Shown piece after piece: positions 5,007-7,983 of a DNA stretch of 7,983 bases (position 1 is its first letter; the number at the start of each line of letters is the position of its first letter). The stretch comes from an uncultured Oscillospiraceae bacterium (GTDB lineage: Bacteria > Bacillota > Clostridia > Oscillospirales > Acutalibacteraceae): the NCBI GenBank assembly GCA_900550095.1, contig URRG01000093.1:1-7983 (forward strand), in the 5' to 3' direction. The position numbers were made by a program, and so were the translations under genes. Below the pieces are notes generated by a model. It was not told the origin of the DNA, did not search any database, and was given only the letters and a program-made list of their open reading frames with translations.

Positions 5007-6461
5007 CTACTCCTCTTCCCAGCGGAAAGGGCGCAGAGGATAGATCTCCCACCGGCAGGAACCGGAAAGCATCCGCAGCAGGGCGCCGTCTCCACCGCGG
5101 GCTTCATACAGCCTGGAGCTGAAAACCTCTCCCTCCACAAAAATCTCCAGAGAGGAAACGTCGCTGAAAATCCGCAGAAAGGAAATCCCTGAAAAGCGGC
5201 AGCTCCTCTCTTCCCGGCCAAAGCCGCTTTCTCCCAGCCGCAGGGTCAAAGCCTCTCCGTTATATAAAAGCTCCGCATCCTGCCGGAAAGCTATATGGAA
5301 CGCCCCTTTTCCCGGATAGAGGAAGGCTTCAAAGCATATACCCGGAAGGGGTATTCCCTCTCCCTGCGCGAGGTTCCCGCTCTCCTTAGGGCCCCGTAAG
5401 GCCTCCAGCTCCCGGAGGGGCTCCTGCCAGATCTTCCCCTTTCGGAGGAAAAGCTCTCTGGGCAGGCTCAGGCAATGCTGCCAGCCGTAAGAAACGGTGG
5501 GATTTTCAAAAGGCTTGGGCTGCCCCATCCACCCCAGCAGTATTTTTCTTTCTCCCGTGCCTGCAAACGTCTGCGCCGCGTAAAAGTCGAATCCTTTGTC
5601 CAATTCTTCAAAAGCCCCGATGCCGCCGCCGCGGCGAAAATCCCGAAGCAGCTCCGCATAGCCGCAGGTATCCCCGTTATGAAAGCGCTCTCCCTGGGGC
5701 TTCAGGCCCTGAGGGCAGAAAAGAAGGAACTCCTTTTCGCCGAAGCGGAGAAAATCCGGGCATTCCCACATGTATCCCAGCGGGAAGGATGCGTAAAAAC
5801 GGCCTGAAAGCTTCCACCTCCAGCCGTCCTCGGAGAAGTACAGAAGAACGAGACCCCTGTCTTCCCGGCTTCTGGCCCCGAGGACCATATAGTACCGCCC
5901 CTCTTCCCTCCACACCTTGGGATCGCGCACATGCAGCGTCATATCCGCAGGATAGCCTCCGTTGCGCAGCAAAAGCCTTTTTCCCTCCAGACAGGTTCCA
6001 TCTCTGGAAAAAGACCCTATCAGATTATGCTCGCGCCCTCTGCGGATATAATCAAAATCGCCCGGCTTCTTCACATTTCCCGTGTAATAAAACCGGACAC
6101 CCTCCCTTTCAGGGAGAGCGCAGCCGGAATACATGCCGTCTCTGTCCCAGGGGGTATCCGGAACGCCGGCCGGCGAGCGACGCCGCCAGGACACAAAATC
6201 CGCCGTTTCAAAATGGCCCCAGAGCTTCCCTCCCTCTCCCCAGGGGCTGAAGGGGGAATACTGGTGATACACGTGGTAAAGGCCGCGAACAAAACAGAGG
6301 CCGTTCGGGTCGTTCAAATAGCCGCAAGGCGGCATCAAATGAAATCTCTGCCTGAAGGGATCCCTTTCGGGAGGATGCTTTTCCCGAAACGACTCCCTGG
6401 CATCCCGCTCCCTTTGGAGCCATTCCCTGCGGGACGGTATTTCCTGCAAAACATATCCCAT
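5007..6461 (-). CDS. scrB: Sucrose-6-phosphate hydrolase (GH32 beta-fructofuranosidase)
   Basis: A 484-residue cytoplasmic GH32 enzyme, full family length, without signal peptide. It cleaves sucrose-6-phosphate into glucose-6-phosphate and fructose. The five-bladed propeller domain carries the nucleophile motif YLNDPNG (48-54, Asp51), the WGH block (81-83), the YSG motif (111-113), the transition-state stabilising RDPK (179-182, Asp180) and the acid/base motif ECPD (233-236, Glu233), followed by FDFYAAQTF. A C-terminal beta-sandwich runs from about residue 370 and ends in EIYPLRPF. The HLMPPCGYLNDPNG form and the intracellular location fit ScrB/SacA rather than a secreted levanase. An in-frame TAG at 6470-6468 fixes the start at or after ATG 6461. 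Its own ribosome site (AGGA, four bases away) is poor, while a strong AAGGAGG at 6493-6487 is too far. It follows scrR by 55 bases and is probably cotranscribed with it. Confidence 0.93.
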   Translation of the reverse strand: MGYVLQEIPSRREWLQRERDARESFREKHPPERDPFRQRFHLMPPCGYLNDPNGLCFVRGLYHVYHQYSPFSPWGEGGKLWGHFETADFVSWRRRSPAGVPDTPWDRDGMYSGCALPEREGVRFYYTGNVKKPGDFDYIRRGREHNLIGSFSRDGTCLEGKRLLLRNGGYPADMTLHVRDPKVWREEGRYYMVLGARSREDRGLVLLYFSEDGWRWKLSGRFYASFPLGYMWECPDFLRFGEKEFLLFCPQGLKPQGERFHNGDTCGYAELLRDFRRGGGIGAFEELDKGFDFYAAQTFAGTGERKILLGWMGQPKPFENPTVSYGWQHCLSLPRELFLRKGKIWQEPLRELEALRGPKESGNLAQGEGIPLPGICFEAFLYPGKGAFHIAFRQDAELLYNGEALTLRLGESGFGREERSCRFSGISFLRIFSDVSSLEIFVEGEVFSSRLYEARGGDGALLRMLSGSCRWEIYPLRPFRWEEE

Positions 6462-6516
6462 CCAATCCTAAGAGGATGACGGGGAACCTCCTTTTCCGCA
6501 AAAAGATTTCAGCACA

Positions 6517-7503
6517 TCAGAAGCTGTCCCGGCGGACGAGAGAATACCCGATATACCACACGCCTTCCGGGCTCTTTCCATGCTCGATCCCATCCAAAAC
6601 GAGCTTTGCGGCCTTTGTCCCCATCTCATGGTAGTAATATTCCACGCTGGAGAGGCTGGGATACGTAAACCGGGAAATTTCATCGTTCCCGATCCCCACA
6701 AGGGCGCATTCCTCCGGGATCCGCACATGCAGCCCTTTCAGATATTGGGCGGCGCCCACCGCCATACGGTCTGAAACGCAGAAAACCGCATCCGGCTTTT
6801 CCGGGCAGCGTTCCCATATCTCCTGCATACATCGTTTGCCTGAGGAAATGGTAAAGTCCCCGTACGCCACCCGCTCCGGAAGAAAGGGAAGCCCCTCCTT
6901 TTCCAAAGCGTCCCTGTAGCCCTGGGCCCTCTCTCCGCGGACGGAATCGTCGTTCAGAGAAACGTTCAGCATAGCAATCCTCCGGCGGCCCGCGGCCAGA
7001 AGCTCGGAAGTGGCCATTTCCGCCACCTCCCGGTCGTCGTGGGTCACACAGCAAAGGCCCGGATACTGCTGGCCCACCACCACGACGGGAAAATCGAGGG
7101 ATTCAATAAGCCGCACATGCTCCGGCGTGATTTTTACGCTCATCATCACCACGCCGTCGATCTGCCGCCTGGCAAAAGCCTGCAGAAAGCTGAGCTCCTT
7201 TTCCGCCCGCAGGGTCGTGTTGGCCAGAAACACCTCGTAGCCCGCCGCCTCGCATTCCCGGGTGACGGCTTCGATCACCGACGCCATCGAAAAAGAAGCG
7301 ATCCTTGGTATGATGACCCCTATGGTCCTGCTTTTCTTGGCCTTCAGGGATTTCGCAATGCTGTTGGGCACATAGCCTGTATCGGCGATAACCTTCTCCA
7401 CTCTCGCGCGCACCTCCGCGCTCACATACCCGGAGCCGTTCAGCACCCGGGAAACGGTGGAAGGGGCCACCTCGGCCAGCCTGGCTATATCTTTGATCTG
7501 CAT
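6517..7503 (-). CDS. scrR: LacI-family transcriptional repressor, probably of the sucrose genes
   Basis: A 328-residue LacI/GalR regulator. Residues 1-50 form the DNA-binding headpiece (IKDIARLAEVAPSTVSRVLNGSGYVS) with the recognition helix around STVSRVLN, followed by the hinge PNSIAKSLKAKKSRTIGVIIPRI. The rest is a periplasmic-binding-protein-like sensor domain with PDAVFCVSDRMAVGA, ALVGIGNDEISRFTYPSLSSVEY and the usual C-terminal RRDSF. ATG 7503 is chosen because AAGGA (7517-7513) sits nine bases upstream; an in-frame GTG at 7509 is only three bases from that site. It sits between a sucrose PTS gene and scrB on one strand, which makes it the likely sucrose-responsive repressor ScrR; family knowledge suggests sugar-phosphate or fructose-type effectors. 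The effector is not visible in the sequence, and no clear LacI-type operator was seen in the window, so operators are expected upstream of scrA. Confidence 0.88.
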   Translation of the reverse strand: MQIKDIARLAEVAPSTVSRVLNGSGYVSAEVRARVEKVIADTGYVPNSIAKSLKAKKSRTIGVIIPRIASFSMASVIEAVTRECEAAGYEVFLANTTLRAEKELSFLQAFARRQIDGVVMMSVKITPEHVRLIESLDFPVVVVGQQYPGLCCVTHDDREVAEMATSELLAAGRRRIAMLNVSLNDDSVRGERAQGYRDALEKEGLPFLPERVAYGDFTISSGKRCMQEIWERCPEKPDAVFCVSDRMAVGAAQYLKGLHVRIPEECALVGIGNDEISRFTYPSLSSVEYYYHEMGTKAAKLVLDGIEHGKSPEGVWYIGYSLVRRDSF

Positions 7504-7530
7504 GTTCACTGTTCCTTACTTTTGGGTAAA

Positions 7531-7559
7531 AGCCGCAAGGCTCCGGCCCGCCCGGCCGG
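7531..7559 (-). other. Tandem GC-rich hairpins between the PTS gene and the repressor gene
   Basis: On the minus strand a perfect CCGGCC/GGCCGG dyad (7559-7543, five-base loop) is followed by AGCC-TTGC-GGCT (7542-7531), whose last T begins TTTT (7531-7528). This sits within the 63 bases between the permease stop and the repressor ATG. It may partly terminate or process the transcript, lowering repressor and scrB expression relative to the permease. The T-run is short, so complete termination is unlikely. Confidence 0.45.
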
Positions 7560-7566
7560 TGAGAGG

Positions 7567-7983
7567 TCAATCCTTCGCGTCCTTAAACCCCAGCAGCCAT
7601 GCCGCTGCAAAAGAAACCGCAAAGGAAATCGCCATACCAATACAATACATCAAAATCGAATTTTGTTCAACTATCGCAATCCCGGGAAGACCGGTCACTC
7701 CGATGCCGCGCATCCCCACCTTCGTCAGCACAACGAAACCGCCTCCCAGCGCTCCGCCGGCGGCGGCAGCGATAAAAGGCCTGACCAAACGCAGGTTTAC
7801 GCCGAAAATAGCGGCCTCCGTGATCCCCAGAAGACAGGAAAGCGAAGCCGGAGCCGCGATGGATTTCAGCTTTGCGTCCCTGGTTTTGAAATAGACGGCC
7901 AGAGCCGCCCCGCCCTGCGCCACATTGGCCATGGACCAGATGGGAAGAAGAAAATTCACCCCTACGTCGCCGATCAGCTGGGT
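7567..7983 (-). CDS. scrA: Sucrose-specific PTS permease IIBC, C-terminal fragment
   Basis: The last 139 codons of a PTS glucose-superfamily IIC domain; the gene starts beyond position 7983 and is open to the window edge. The visible protein contains PIWSMANVAQGGAALAV, then ASLSCLLGITEAAIFGVNLR and VRPFIAAAAGGALGGG. The GITEAAIFGVNLR signature, where glucose and maltose permeases have GITEPALFG, is what I recall for sucrose and trehalose permeases. The protein ends with one last membrane helix and FKDAKD, so no C-terminal IIA domain is fused; a separate glucose-type IIA must deliver phosphate. It imports sucrose as sucrose-6-phosphate, the substrate of the GH32 enzyme downstream. The neighbour scrB makes sucrose far more likely than trehalose. 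The N-terminal IIB domain cannot be seen. Confidence 0.88.
   Translation of the reverse strand, partial: TQLIGDVGVNFLLPIWSMANVAQGGAALAVYFKTRDAKLKSIAAPASLSCLLGITEAAIFGVNLRLVRPFIAAAAGGALGGGFVVLTKVGMRGIGVTGLPGIAIVEQNSILMYCIGMAISFAVSFAAAWLLGFKDAKD

Noticed and set aside
1..7983. Defence system, prophage, CRISPR or insertion sequence
   Set aside because: No nuclease, helicase, transposase, integrase or spaced repeat array was found on either strand; every sizeable gene has a metabolic, surface-glycan or regulatory reading.

Overview
The window looks like a chromosomal segment of a moderately GC-rich Firmicute, most likely a gut Clostridium of the Lachnospiraceae type. This is inferred from strong AGGAGG-type ribosome sites, a Gram-positive HPr and sucrose PTS, and the protein style; no marker gene is present. 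All eight recognisable genes lie on the minus strand, so transcription runs from high to low coordinates. The forward-strand open frames are all shadows.

Right part (7983 down to 4585) is a sucrose utilisation locus. It holds the C-terminal end of a sucrose PTS permease (scrA, IIBC type, cut by the window edge), a LacI-family repressor (scrR-like), a GH32 sucrose-6-phosphate hydrolase (scrB), and an HPr-like phosphocarrier. The HPr has its own likely promoter and is closed by a strong hairpin terminator at about 4515-4569. The permease imports sucrose as sucrose-6-phosphate, ScrB splits it into glucose-6-phosphate and fructose, and ScrR is the expected switch. The HPr keeps His15 but has Arg where the regulatory Ser46 normally sits.

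Middle part (4469 down to 1495) is a compact three-gene operon with a good promoter (TTTACA-17-TACAAT). It encodes an HSL-type alpha/beta hydrolase, a condensation-fold acyltransferase with an HxxxDG motif, and a small polytopic membrane protein with an N-terminal zinc ribbon (it resembles what is called DUF6320). The genes overlap by 23 and 4 bases, so they are translationally coupled and probably act together. I know of no assigned pathway for this trio, and it is the best candidate here for an undescribed system.

Left part (1360 down to 1) starts with a fully consensus sigma-70 promoter (TTGACA-17-TATAAT) and a leader of about 150 bases. A family 2 glycosyltransferase follows, then the first 45 codons of an ABC-2 polysaccharide or teichoic acid export permease (Wzm/TagG type). 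This is the beginning of a cell-surface glycan synthesis and export operon continuing beyond position 1.

No RNA genes, insertion sequences, CRISPR arrays or origins were seen.
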